Source: Cellulomonas sp. ES6 (GTDB lineage Bacteria > Actinomycetota > Actinomycetes > Actinomycetales > Cellulomonadaceae). From it: a stretch of DNA of 64,000 nt. Numbering within the stretch: position 1 is the first letter of the stretch; each line of letters begins with the position of its first letter. Under the pieces are notes generated by a model. It made no database searches. It was not told the DNA's origin and was given only the letters and a program-made list of their open reading frames with translations. The stretch lies in the NCBI RefSeq assembly GCF_030053835.1, contig NZ_CP125655.1:1488001-1552000 (forward strand), in the 5' to 3' direction. Below, piece after piece: positions 57,598 to 64,000 of the stretch. The position numbers and the translations under genes are program-made.

Positions 57598-57626
57598 GAC
57601 GACCTCGGCCCGGCGTGACGACCTCG
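57578..57626. terminator. Nested inverted repeats with two alternative hairpins
   Basis: Arm A CGAGGTCGTCACGCCGGGC (57578-57596) is the perfect complement of arm C (57608-57626), giving a 19-bp stem with an 11-nt loop. The loop itself (TGACGACCTCG, 57597-57607) is the complement of the first 11 bases of arm A, giving a shorter alternative stem. It lies 89 bp beyond the last permease stop of locus D and could terminate that transcript. Confidence 0.6.
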
Positions 57627-57714
57627 CGCTCCGCTGCGGCCGCCCGGCCGGCGGCGACCCCGTGGCCGCCGGCCCGGCGGGGCCGACGGCCGGCGGGCCG
57701 GCGGGGCCGGCGCG

Positions 57715-58644
57715 TCAGCCCTTGACGGCGCCCGCCATCACGCCGGACACCAGCTGCTTGCCGGCGACGACGAACACGACGAGCAGTGGCGCCGCCACGA
57801 GGAACACGCCGGACATCACCAGGCCGGTGTCGGTGGTGAACGCCCCCTTGAGCTGCGGCACCACCAGCGGCATCGTGAGCTGCGACCGCATGACGACCGA
57901 CGGCCAGAAGAAGCTGTTCCACGACCCGACGAACGTGAACAGCGCGAGCGTCGCGGCCGCGGGCCGGGCGGCCGGCAGCGCGATCGACCAGAACGTGCGG
58001 AACATCGACGCGCCGTCGACGCGGGCGGCCTCGACGAGCTCGAACGGCAGCGCCTCCTGCAGGTACTGCGTCATCCAGAACACGCCGAACGCGGTGACGA
58101 GCGTCGGGACGGTCAGGGCGAGCAGCGAGTCGATCCACCCGAAGTCGTTCATCATGATGAACATCGGGATGGTGCCGACCTGCGCGGGGATCGCCATGGT
58201 GGCGATGACCGCGACGTACAGCGCCTGGCGCCCGCGGAACTGCAGCTTCGCGAAGCTGAACCCGGCGAGCGTCGAGAAGAACACCGTCGAGGCCGTGACG
58301 GACACGGCCACGAGGACGGAGTTCAGGAACGCCATCCAGAAGTTGAACTGCGAGGCGTTGAAGACCTCGCCGAAGTTCTCGATCAGCACGAGCGTCGGGA
58401 ACCAGGTGGGCAGGGTGCCGACGGCGCGGGCGATCTCCTGCGTGGTGGACGACCCGTACATCGCCGAGGCGTACAGCGGGAAGACCGACACCACGAACAC
58501 GACCGTGAGGATCACGTACGTGACCCACCCGGGCCGGCGGCCGGCGGACTCGTGCTGCGGGACGGGCCGGCCGCGGGCGGCACGCTTCTTGGCGTAGGCG
58601 GCGGCGCCGCGACCCGCGGTGTTCTCGATGAATCCGGTGCTCAC
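57715..58644 (-). CDS. Carbohydrate ABC transporter permease (MalG type), locus D
   Basis: 309 residues with six membrane helices after a basic N-terminus (YAKKRAARGRPVPQHESAGR). The EAA loop is ELVEAARVDGASMFRTFWSI (about 200), and the ending is VSGVMAGAVKG. GTG at 58644 overlaps the upstream permease stop by four bases (GTGA). Last gene of the locus D transport unit, with the repeat array behind it. Confidence 0.92.
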   Translation of the reverse strand: MSTGFIENTAGRGAAAYAKKRAARGRPVPQHESAGRRPGWVTYVILTVVFVVSVFPLYASAMYGSSTTQEIARAVGTLPTWFPTLVLIENFGEVFNASQFNFWMAFLNSVLVAVSVTASTVFFSTLAGFSFAKLQFRGRQALYVAVIATMAIPAQVGTIPMFIMMNDFGWIDSLLALTVPTLVTAFGVFWMTQYLQEALPFELVEAARVDGASMFRTFWSIALPAARPAAATLALFTFVGSWNSFFWPSVVMRSQLTMPLVVPQLKGAFTTDTGLVMSGVFLVAAPLLVVFVVAGKQLVSGVMAGAVKG

Positions 58645-59789
58645 GACCGCACTCCTTCCTGGGTGGCGTCGGCGTCGGCGTCGTCGGCCGGCCCCGGTGG
58701 CCCGGAGGTCGGCGCGGCGACGGTCTCGGGCCCCTGCGGGGCGGACGCGACCGACCCGGCTGCGACGGCCCGCGCCCGGGCGACCGCCGCGTTGTGCTGG
58801 GCGCGGGTGACGCGGGACGCCTTGGACTGCGAGGACGAGATGGACCGGGTGAGCAGGAAGTTCACCAGGGAGAACACGGCGATGATGAGCGCGAAGATCC
58901 ACCCGACGGCCGCGGCCTGGCCCAGGCGGTCCTGCCAGTCGCCGAAGCCGAGCTCGTAGAGGTAGAGCACGACGGTCGTCCACTGGTTGTCGGCGCCGCC
59001 CTTGCCGCCGCCGGTGCCGCCGCCGTCGAACATGCGGGCCTCGTCGAAGATCTGCAGCCCGCCGATCGTCATCGTGAGGATGACGAAGATCATGGTCGGC
59101 CGGATGCTCGGGATCGTCACGGAGAAGAACTGCCGGGTGCGGCTCGCGCCGTCGACGGTCGACGCCTCGTAGAGCTCGCGCGGCACGGCCTGCATGGCGG
59201 CGAGGAAGATCAGCGCGTTGTAGCCGGTCCACCGGAACACGACCATCGAGCCGATCGCCATGTGCGACAGCATCCGGTCCTGGAAGAACGGCGAGTCGAG
59301 CCCGGTGAGCAGCCCGAGGTCGTGCAGGTTCGGCACCAGCAGCCCGAACTGCCCGAACACCTGGCCGAAGATCATGGACGTCGCGACGGGCATCACGACG
59401 AACGGGACCAGCACGCTCATGCGCCAGAACGTCCGGGCGCGCAGGTTCTGGTCGAGCACCGCCGCGATGAGCAGCGCGAGGACGAGCTGCGGGACGCTGC
59501 CCCACAGGAAGATCGAGAACGTGTTCTCCAGCGAGCGCCAGAACAGCGGCTGCTTGAGCACCCACGTGAAGTTGTCGAACCCGACGAAGTCGCCCATGCC
59601 GGCGCGACGGTGCCAGTCGTGCAGGGCCACGACGACGTTGAACAGGAGCGGGAACGCCCCGAAGACCGCGAACAGGATGAAGAAGGGCGAGACGTACAGG
59701 TACGGCGAGACCTTGATGTCCCACCGCGAGAGCCGCTGACCCCACCCCACGCGGCGCACCGCACCCGGTGCCGCCGATCTGGATGACAT
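58641..59789 (-). CDS. Carbohydrate ABC transporter permease (MalF type), locus D
   Basis: 382 residues, longer than usual because of a 55-residue Ala/Pro-rich cytoplasmic tail after the sixth helix. The EAA loop is ELYEASTVDGASRTRQFFSV (about 215). The region FDEARMFDGGGTGGGKGGAD carries an unusual Gly-rich insertion in the loop typical of first permeases. ATG at 59789 follows AAGG. Separated from the binding-protein gene by 112 bp holding two strong hairpins. Confidence 0.9.
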   Translation of the reverse strand: MSSRSAAPGAVRRVGWGQRLSRWDIKVSPYLYVSPFFILFAVFGAFPLLFNVVVALHDWHRRAGMGDFVGFDNFTWVLKQPLFWRSLENTFSIFLWGSVPQLVLALLIAAVLDQNLRARTFWRMSVLVPFVVMPVATSMIFGQVFGQFGLLVPNLHDLGLLTGLDSPFFQDRMLSHMAIGSMVVFRWTGYNALIFLAAMQAVPRELYEASTVDGASRTRQFFSVTIPSIRPTMIFVILTMTIGGLQIFDEARMFDGGGTGGGKGGADNQWTTVVLYLYELGFGDWQDRLGQAAAVGWIFALIIAVFSLVNFLLTRSISSSQSKASRVTRAQHNAAVARARAVAAGSVASAPQGPETVAAPTSGPPGPADDADADATQEGVRS

Positions 59790-59822
59790 GCGTGAGCCTT
59801 CCGTGACGTGCGTCTGGTGGAC

Positions 59823-59858
59823 GGGCTGCCGGCCGGCGCGCACACCGGCCGGCAGCCC
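59823..59858 (-). terminator. Hairpin 2 between binding-protein and permease genes, locus D
   Basis: GGGCTGCCGGCCGG and CCGGCCGGCAGCCC form a perfect 14-bp stem with an 8-nt loop. With its neighbour it probably reduces read-through, or stabilises the upstream binding-protein message. Confidence 0.65.
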
Positions 59859-59863
59859 CGGTC

Positions 59864-59895
59864 GCGGCCGGCGCCCTCGCGGGGGCGCCGGCCGC
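59864..59895 (-). terminator. Hairpin 1 between binding-protein and permease genes, locus D
   Basis: GCGGCCGGCGCCC and GGGCGCCGGCCGC form a perfect 13-bp stem with a 6-nt loop, six bases after the binding-protein stop codon. Confidence 0.65.
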
Positions 59896-59901
59896 GTCGG
59901 G

Positions 59902-61218
59902 TCAGCTCGCGGTCTCGAAGCCCAGGGCGTCGAAGTTGGCGACCACGGAGTCCCACGCCTCCTGGGCGGTGGCGCTGTCGGACTCGACCAGGCGGATGCC
60001 GTCCGTGACGAGGGTCTGGATGCCGGCGAAGTTCTCGCCGCGGTAGCCGCCGGCCGCGGCGTCACCGGCCGCTGCCGCGAGGTCGCCGTAGATCTTGCCG
60101 ACCTGCTGGTCACCGAAGAACGGGTTGGTGGACTCGGCGATCTCGGGGGCGGACATGGCCTCGAGCTGCGACGGGAACTGGCCGGTGGTGTTGAACCAGT
60201 CGATCGCCGCGTCGGGCGAGGTCAGGTAGTCCGCGAGCTCCGTGGCCCACGCGGTGTTCTCGCCGGTGGACGGGACGGCGAAGAACGAGCCGCCCCAGTT
60301 GCCGCCGCCGTCGGGGAACGTGCTGGCGATGCGCCAGCCGTCGATGCCGTCGGCGTTGTCCGCGATGATCCCGGTCATCCAGGCGGGCGTGACCACGGTG
60401 GCCCACTGCTCGTTCTGGAACCCGGCGCCCCAGTCGGCGTGGCCGATGGCGATGCCGGCGGAGATGTCGTCCTCGGCGGCGTCGGCGAACATCATGAAGA
60501 GGTCCTTGACCTCGGCGTTCTCCGACAGGTCGTACGGCAGGCCGGACTCCGGGTCCTCGAACGCGGCGGGCAGCAGGTTGATCGCGGCCTGGAACGCGTT
60601 GGTCAGCGAGTCGATGAAGTAGTTGTCGCTCGCGGCGACGTACTCGCGGCCGGCGTCGAGGAACGTCTGCCAGGTGGCGTCGTCCCCGCCGATGAACTCG
60701 CCGAGCGACTCCGGGTCGGTGGCGACGCCGGCCTCGGCCGTCATGTTCTCGTTGAACGCGATGGCGAGCGGGCCGATGTCGGTGCCGTAGCCGGTGATCG
60801 CGCCGTCGACGGAGCCCTGCGAGACCTTCCAGTCGACCCAGCGGTCCGGGATCTCCGGCAGCTCGACCCAGTCCTCGGGGACGGCCATCATCTCGGCCCA
60901 CCAGTCGAGCTCGACCAGGTGGACGTCGGACAGGCCGGCGCCGTCGGAGGACAGGCCGTTGCGCAGGACGGTCTGGGCGGAGGCGCCGTCGGGGAACGAG
61001 TTGACGACGACCTCGATGCCGGTCTCCTCCTCGAACGAGTCGAGCAGCTCCTGCGGGAAGTCCATCCACGCGGCGACCGTCAGCTTGTCGGGCTTGTTGT
61101 CGTCGCTCGCCTCCTCGGCGGAGCCACCTCCCCCGCCGCCACCGCCGCACGCGGTGAGGGCGAGGGCCGTGACGGCGGCGGCAGCGGCCGCTCCAGCGGA
61201 CTTGCGGGTGATCCTCAT
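59902..61218 (-). CDS. Extracellular sugar-binding lipoprotein, locus D
   Basis: 438 residues. Signal peptide with lipobox ALTAC (Cys near residue 24) followed directly by eight glycines, then a family-1 binding fold (DKLTVAAWMDFPQELLDSFE; LVELDWWAEMMAVPEDWVEL; GYGTDIGPLAIAFNENMTAE). ATG at 61218 has AAAGGACC upstream. It lies 41 bp after the GH39 gene. It presumably binds xylose-containing oligosaccharides, judged only from that enzyme. Two hairpins directly behind it suggest higher expression than the permeases. Confidence 0.92.
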   Translation of the reverse strand: MRITRKSAGAAAAAAVTALALTACGGGGGGGGSAEEASDDNKPDKLTVAAWMDFPQELLDSFEEETGIEVVVNSFPDGASAQTVLRNGLSSDGAGLSDVHLVELDWWAEMMAVPEDWVELPEIPDRWVDWKVSQGSVDGAITGYGTDIGPLAIAFNENMTAEAGVATDPESLGEFIGGDDATWQTFLDAGREYVAASDNYFIDSLTNAFQAAINLLPAAFEDPESGLPYDLSENAEVKDLFMMFADAAEDDISAGIAIGHADWGAGFQNEQWATVVTPAWMTGIIADNADGIDGWRIASTFPDGGGNWGGSFFAVPSTGENTAWATELADYLTSPDAAIDWFNTTGQFPSQLEAMSAPEIAESTNPFFGDQQVGKIYGDLAAAAGDAAAGGYRGENFAGIQTLVTDGIRLVESDSATAQEAWDSVVANFDALGFETAS

Positions 61219-61259
61219 CGGTGAGGTCCTTTCCGGTTTCCGGGTATCCAGCGGGCGTT

Positions 61260-62909
61260 TCAGCGGGGGTGGTGCTCGGCGGCGGCGGGGGCGACGGACG
61301 CCACCGCCCAGGCGGGCAGGTCGAGGTCGATCACCAGCACGCCGTCGGCGCCGACCGTGACGGTGCGGCGGTCCAGGGCGTCGGCGACCTCGGCGAGCTC
61401 GGCGACGTCGCGGCGCGACAGGTTGAGGGGCTCGCCGCGACGGAACCACTCCTCCGCGACGTTCCCGTGCTCCCAGTCGAGGACCTCGACGGTGTACGCG
61501 GCGCCGGCGGGCAGGCCGGCGACGGTGTGCGTGATGCGGCGGGCGGGCCCCTCGGAGGCCAGCGCGCGGGTGGCGGCGTAGCTGTTGGCGCTGCCGACGG
61601 ACCGGGAGCCCATCGAGTCGGGGTAGTTGAAGAACACCCCGGCGACGGCGTCGCCGGCGGTGCGGGTCAGCACCCCGTGCTCGGTCCGCAGCAGCATCCG
61701 GTCGCCCAGGCGGTTGAGCATCGCCATGGCGTGGAACGTCGGCTTGTGCAGGCCCTGCTCGTTGACGAACCCGAACCCGCCGTGGAACGGGCCGATGCCG
61801 CCGCCGCCCTCCTCGAACACGTCCGTGAACGTCCAGTACGAGATCGAGTCGGCGAGGTCCTGGCACTGCAGGAACGCCCGCGTGATGTACGTGGCGGCGA
61901 ACAGGGTGTCGTGCATCCGGTCGCGGCTGGACGGCGACGTCGACCACTCGGTGATGTGCAGCTCGGCGTCCGGGTACGGGCTCGCGGCGATGATCTCGCG
62001 GAGCCGGCGCAGGTCGTCGCGGGTCGCGTCCCGGTGGCGGCTGATCGGCCGGCCGACGCCCTGGGTGTCGAACGCGAAGTCCGTCGGGTACAGGTGGGTC
62101 GACAGGAAGTCGATCGGCAGGTCCCGCTCGGCGCAGTACGCGATGAGCTCGTGGATCCAGACCGGCTTCCACGGCAGCACGTCGGGGTCGGGCGCCTCGG
62201 CGGTCGCGCCCTCGAGCGAGGGGTCGTGGTACTCGCCGTCGTACCGGGCGTCGGGGACGAACACCGACGAGGACGGGCCGCCGACGCGCAGCTGCGGGTC
62301 GACGCCCTTGACCGCGCGGGCGGTGGCCGCGTAGAGCTCGAAGTACTCCGTCTTGGTGCCGGTCCAGAAGTGCGGCACGAGGTTCGGCTCGTTCCAGACC
62401 TCGAACGGCCAGCGGCGCACCTCCTCGACGCCGTACCGGTCGACCCAGTGCTGGACGGTGGCGGTGACGAGGTCGACCCACGCGTCCATGTCCGTGGGCG
62501 GGCTGCCGTGGGCCTTCCACCAGAACAGCGTCTCCGTGTCCCGGGCGAGCTCGCGCGGCATGAAGCCGAGCTCGACGAACGGGCGGGCGCCGGCGTCGAG
62601 GATCGCGTCGAAGACCTTGTCGACGTACGCGAACGTGTAGACCGGCTTCTCGAGCGGCGTGGGCGGGCCGAACCCGCCGCCGTTGGAGGCGCGGTACACG
62701 AACATGTCGTCGTGGAACACCCCGTGGAACCGCACGGAGCGGGCCCCGAGCACCTCCACGGCCTCGCGGAAGTGGTCCTGCCAGTCGACGCGCAGCGCCT
62801 CGTTGGCCCGGCCGGCGCCGAGGCACTGGCTCCAGACGTGCCGCAGCTCGATCTCAGCCGCGGGGCGACCGTCGATCAGTAGGGTTGACGGCGGTGCGTC
62901 GACAGGCAC
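61260..62909 (-). CDS. Glycoside hydrolase family 39 (beta-xylosidase type)
   Basis: 549 residues, no signal peptide, intracellular. The TIM barrel has the acid/base Glu in RWPFEVWNEPNLVPHFWTGT (about 165), the nucleophile Glu in ELHITEWSTSPSSRD (about 320) and the GH39-typical SYWTFTDVFEEGG (about 358). A C-terminal beta-sandwich follows. Family members cleave xylo-oligosaccharides from the non-reducing end; other specificities are known. GTG at 62909 has a perfect AAAGGAGG at good spacing. First gene of the leftward locus D operon. A palindromic operator-like site lies 52 bp upstream. Confidence 0.9.
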   Translation of the reverse strand: MPVDAPPSTLLIDGRPAAEIELRHVWSQCLGAGRANEALRVDWQDHFREAVEVLGARSVRFHGVFHDDMFVYRASNGGGFGPPTPLEKPVYTFAYVDKVFDAILDAGARPFVELGFMPRELARDTETLFWWKAHGSPPTDMDAWVDLVTATVQHWVDRYGVEEVRRWPFEVWNEPNLVPHFWTGTKTEYFELYAATARAVKGVDPQLRVGGPSSSVFVPDARYDGEYHDPSLEGATAEAPDPDVLPWKPVWIHELIAYCAERDLPIDFLSTHLYPTDFAFDTQGVGRPISRHRDATRDDLRRLREIIAASPYPDAELHITEWSTSPSSRDRMHDTLFAATYITRAFLQCQDLADSISYWTFTDVFEEGGGGIGPFHGGFGFVNEQGLHKPTFHAMAMLNRLGDRMLLRTEHGVLTRTAGDAVAGVFFNYPDSMGSRSVGSANSYAATRALASEGPARRITHTVAGLPAGAAYTVEVLDWEHGNVAEEWFRRGEPLNLSRRDVAELAEVADALDRRTVTVGADGVLVIDLDLPAWAVASVAPAAAEHHPR

Positions 62910-62960
62910 GCAGACCTCCTTTGGTCGGCGGGGCCGCTGCCGTGCGGCCCCTCGTGAGTT

Positions 62961-62973
62961 CGAAACGGTTTCG
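62961..62973. promoter_or_regulatory. Palindromic operator-like site upstream of the GH39 gene
   Basis: CGAAACGGTTTCG is a perfect inverted repeat around one central base, 52 bp upstream of the GH39 start. It matches the site at 63072-63084 except at the centre. Confidence 0.7.
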
Positions 62974-63071
62974 CAACCTGTATCGTGGCTTGACCGTAGA
63001 GGGTGGACGCACCGTCTGGCAACACCCCCGCACCAATCGATGCCTTCGGGGCGTCGACTGTTATAGAGTCG

Positions 63072-63084
63072 CGAAACAGTTTCG
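63072..63084. promoter_or_regulatory. Palindromic operator-like site upstream of the locus D LacI gene
   Basis: CGAAACAGTTTCG, 15 bp before the LacI start and just behind a possible -10 (TATAGA, 63062-63067). The shared CGAAACnGTTTCG fits LacI-family sites and suggests autoregulation plus control of the divergent operon. Confidence 0.7.
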
Positions 63085-63098
63085 ACCTGAGGAGCTCC

Positions 63099-64000
63099 AT
63101 GTCGAGTGGTCCGGAGCGGCGGCGCGCCACCCTGTCCGACGTCGCCGCGGCCGCCGGCGTGTCCAAGGCCACCGTGTCCAAGGCGCTGAACGGCCGGGAC
63201 GACGTCTCCGCCGAGACGCGCGAGCGCATCCTGGCCGCCGTCACCGAGATCGGCTACCGCCCCACGACGAGCCTCGCGCCGGTCACGTCGCGCCGCGCCG
63301 TCGCCGTCGTCTTCGACATCCCGGCCTCGCCGTACATCCTCGGCGTCCTCCAGGGCACCATCGACGCCGCGACCGCCGAGCAGGTCGACCTGCTGGTGCG
63401 CCTCGCCCCCGAGCGGGCGTCCCGCACGCACCGCACCGTCGCCCGCGAGTGGGTGGCCGACCAGCGCGCCGCCGGCGTGGTCGGCATCATCGGCCTGACC
63501 CTGACCGCGCCCGACGGGCTCATCCGCGCGGCGAGCGACGCGGACCTGCCGTTCGTCATGGTCGACCCCGTCGACACCCGGCACCGGCACATGGTCAGCG
63601 TCGGGTCGAGCAACTGGGCCGGCGCCCGCACCGCCACCGAGCACCTCATCGGCCTCGGCCACCGGCGCATCGGCTGGATCGGCGGCCCCGAGGCGTCCGA
63701 CGCCGCCCGGGACCGGCTCTACGGCTACCAGGCCGCGCTCGACGCCGCCGGGCTCACCGTCGACCCGGCGCTCGTGCGGTCCGACCAGTTCGCCGTCGCG
63801 CCCGGCACCCGGCACGCGCACGAGCTGCTCGCCCTCGACGACCCGCCCACGGCGATCATGGGCGGCGACGACGAGATCGCGGTCGGCGTGCTCGCCGCGG
63901 CGCACGCCCTCGGCGTCCGCGTGCCCGAGCAGCTCAGCGTCACCGGGTTCGACGACACCCCGCAGGCCGCCTGGACCACGCCGCCGCTCACCACCGTGCA
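63099..64000 (+). CDS. LacI family transcriptional regulator, locus D (partial)
   Basis: 300 residues visible; the C-terminus runs off the right edge. Helix-turn-helix TLSDVAAAAGVSKATVSKAL at 11-30, then NGRDDVSAETRERILAAVTE. Effector domain with VAVVFDIPASPYILGVLQGT, TAIMGGDDEIAVGVLAAAHA and LSVTGFDDTPQAAWTTPPLT. ATG at 63099 follows GAGGAGCTCC. Divergent from the GH39-transporter operon, with two CGAAACnGTTTCG sites between them. Confidence 0.93.
   Translation, partial: MSSGPERRRATLSDVAAAAGVSKATVSKALNGRDDVSAETRERILAAVTEIGYRPTTSLAPVTSRRAVAVVFDIPASPYILGVLQGTIDAATAEQVDLLVRLAPERASRTHRTVAREWVADQRAAGVVGIIGLTLTAPDGLIRAASDADLPFVMVDPVDTRHRHMVSVGSSNWAGARTATEHLIGLGHRRIGWIGGPEASDAARDRLYGYQAALDAAGLTVDPALVRSDQFAVAPGTRHAHELLALDDPPTAIMGGDDEIAVGVLAAAHALGVRVPEQLSVTGFDDTPQAAWTTPPLTTV

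Larger units (their letters stand above)
56891..57714. other. Intergenic region with a repeat array, no gene seen
   Basis: About 825 bp between the SNF2 gene and locus D. No frame looks coding. The right half contains two groups of 19-bp repeats with inverted copies (57344-57410 and 57484-57626). Confidence 0.7.

Overview
The window is very GC-rich, with G or C at almost every third codon position, frequent GTG starts, and LacI-controlled sugar transporters that carry no ATPase gene of their own. This points to a plant-polymer-degrading actinobacterium, most likely Cellulomonas or a close relative. That is an inference from gene content; there is no rRNA or tRNA in the window to anchor it.

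Layout. 1-4418: the start of a very large helicase-like protein with a Vsr/MTES_1575-type nuclease domain (runs off the left edge). 4419-5299: non-coding, with a 26-bp tandem repeat. 5300-14392: mixed chromosomal genes (OsmC, a large LuxR-type ATPase regulator, pirin, a zinc alcohol dehydrogenase, a two-component pair whose response regulator is frameshifted, a CPBP protease). 14537-26163: sugar locus A, with a wall-anchored PL8 lyase, ManA, a GH130 phosphorylase, two permeases, a binding protein and a divergent LacI. 26255-28200: five small unrecognised genes, three apparently frameshifted. 28297-34862: sugar locus B (GH2 enzyme, two permeases, binding protein, LacI). 34957-43178: a small membrane protein, a GGDEF-EAL enzyme, a desaturase, a cold-shock gene nested at the end of a longer frame, a few membrane proteins, and a DUF47-PiT phosphate transport pair. 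43390-51048: locus C, a UgpABE-like transporter with a 2H phosphoesterase, a LacI regulator and a secreted GDPD, which together look like a phosphodiester scavenging locus beside the phosphate transporter. 51361-52699: a lower-GC scar with a truncated DUF4420-type PD-(D/E)XK gene and a truncated secreted-protein gene meeting head to head. 52779-56890: GNAT, a frameshifted LtrA and an SNF2 helicase. 57344-57626: an array of 19-bp repeats with nested hairpins. 57715-64000: sugar locus D (two permeases, binding protein, GH39 xylosidase, LacI running off the right edge).

How the genes work together. Loci A, B and D each pair a binding protein and two permeases with an intracellular or surface carbohydrate enzyme and a divergent LacI gene. 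In each, imperfect or perfect palindromes in the divergent region look like the operators. None encodes an ABC ATPase, which fits the actinobacterial habit of sharing one MsiK-type ATPase. Locus C uses the same architecture for what looks like phosphorus-containing substrates.

Five genes carry single-base frameshifts, all in or near 3-4 base homopolymers. Some may be sequence errors, but three lie together in the small-gene cluster and may be real decay. I did not find an obviously complete new defence or biosynthetic system. The most unusual items are the nested cold-shock frame, the 19-bp repeat/hairpin array, the small-gene cluster and the LacI-Ugp-GDPD locus.
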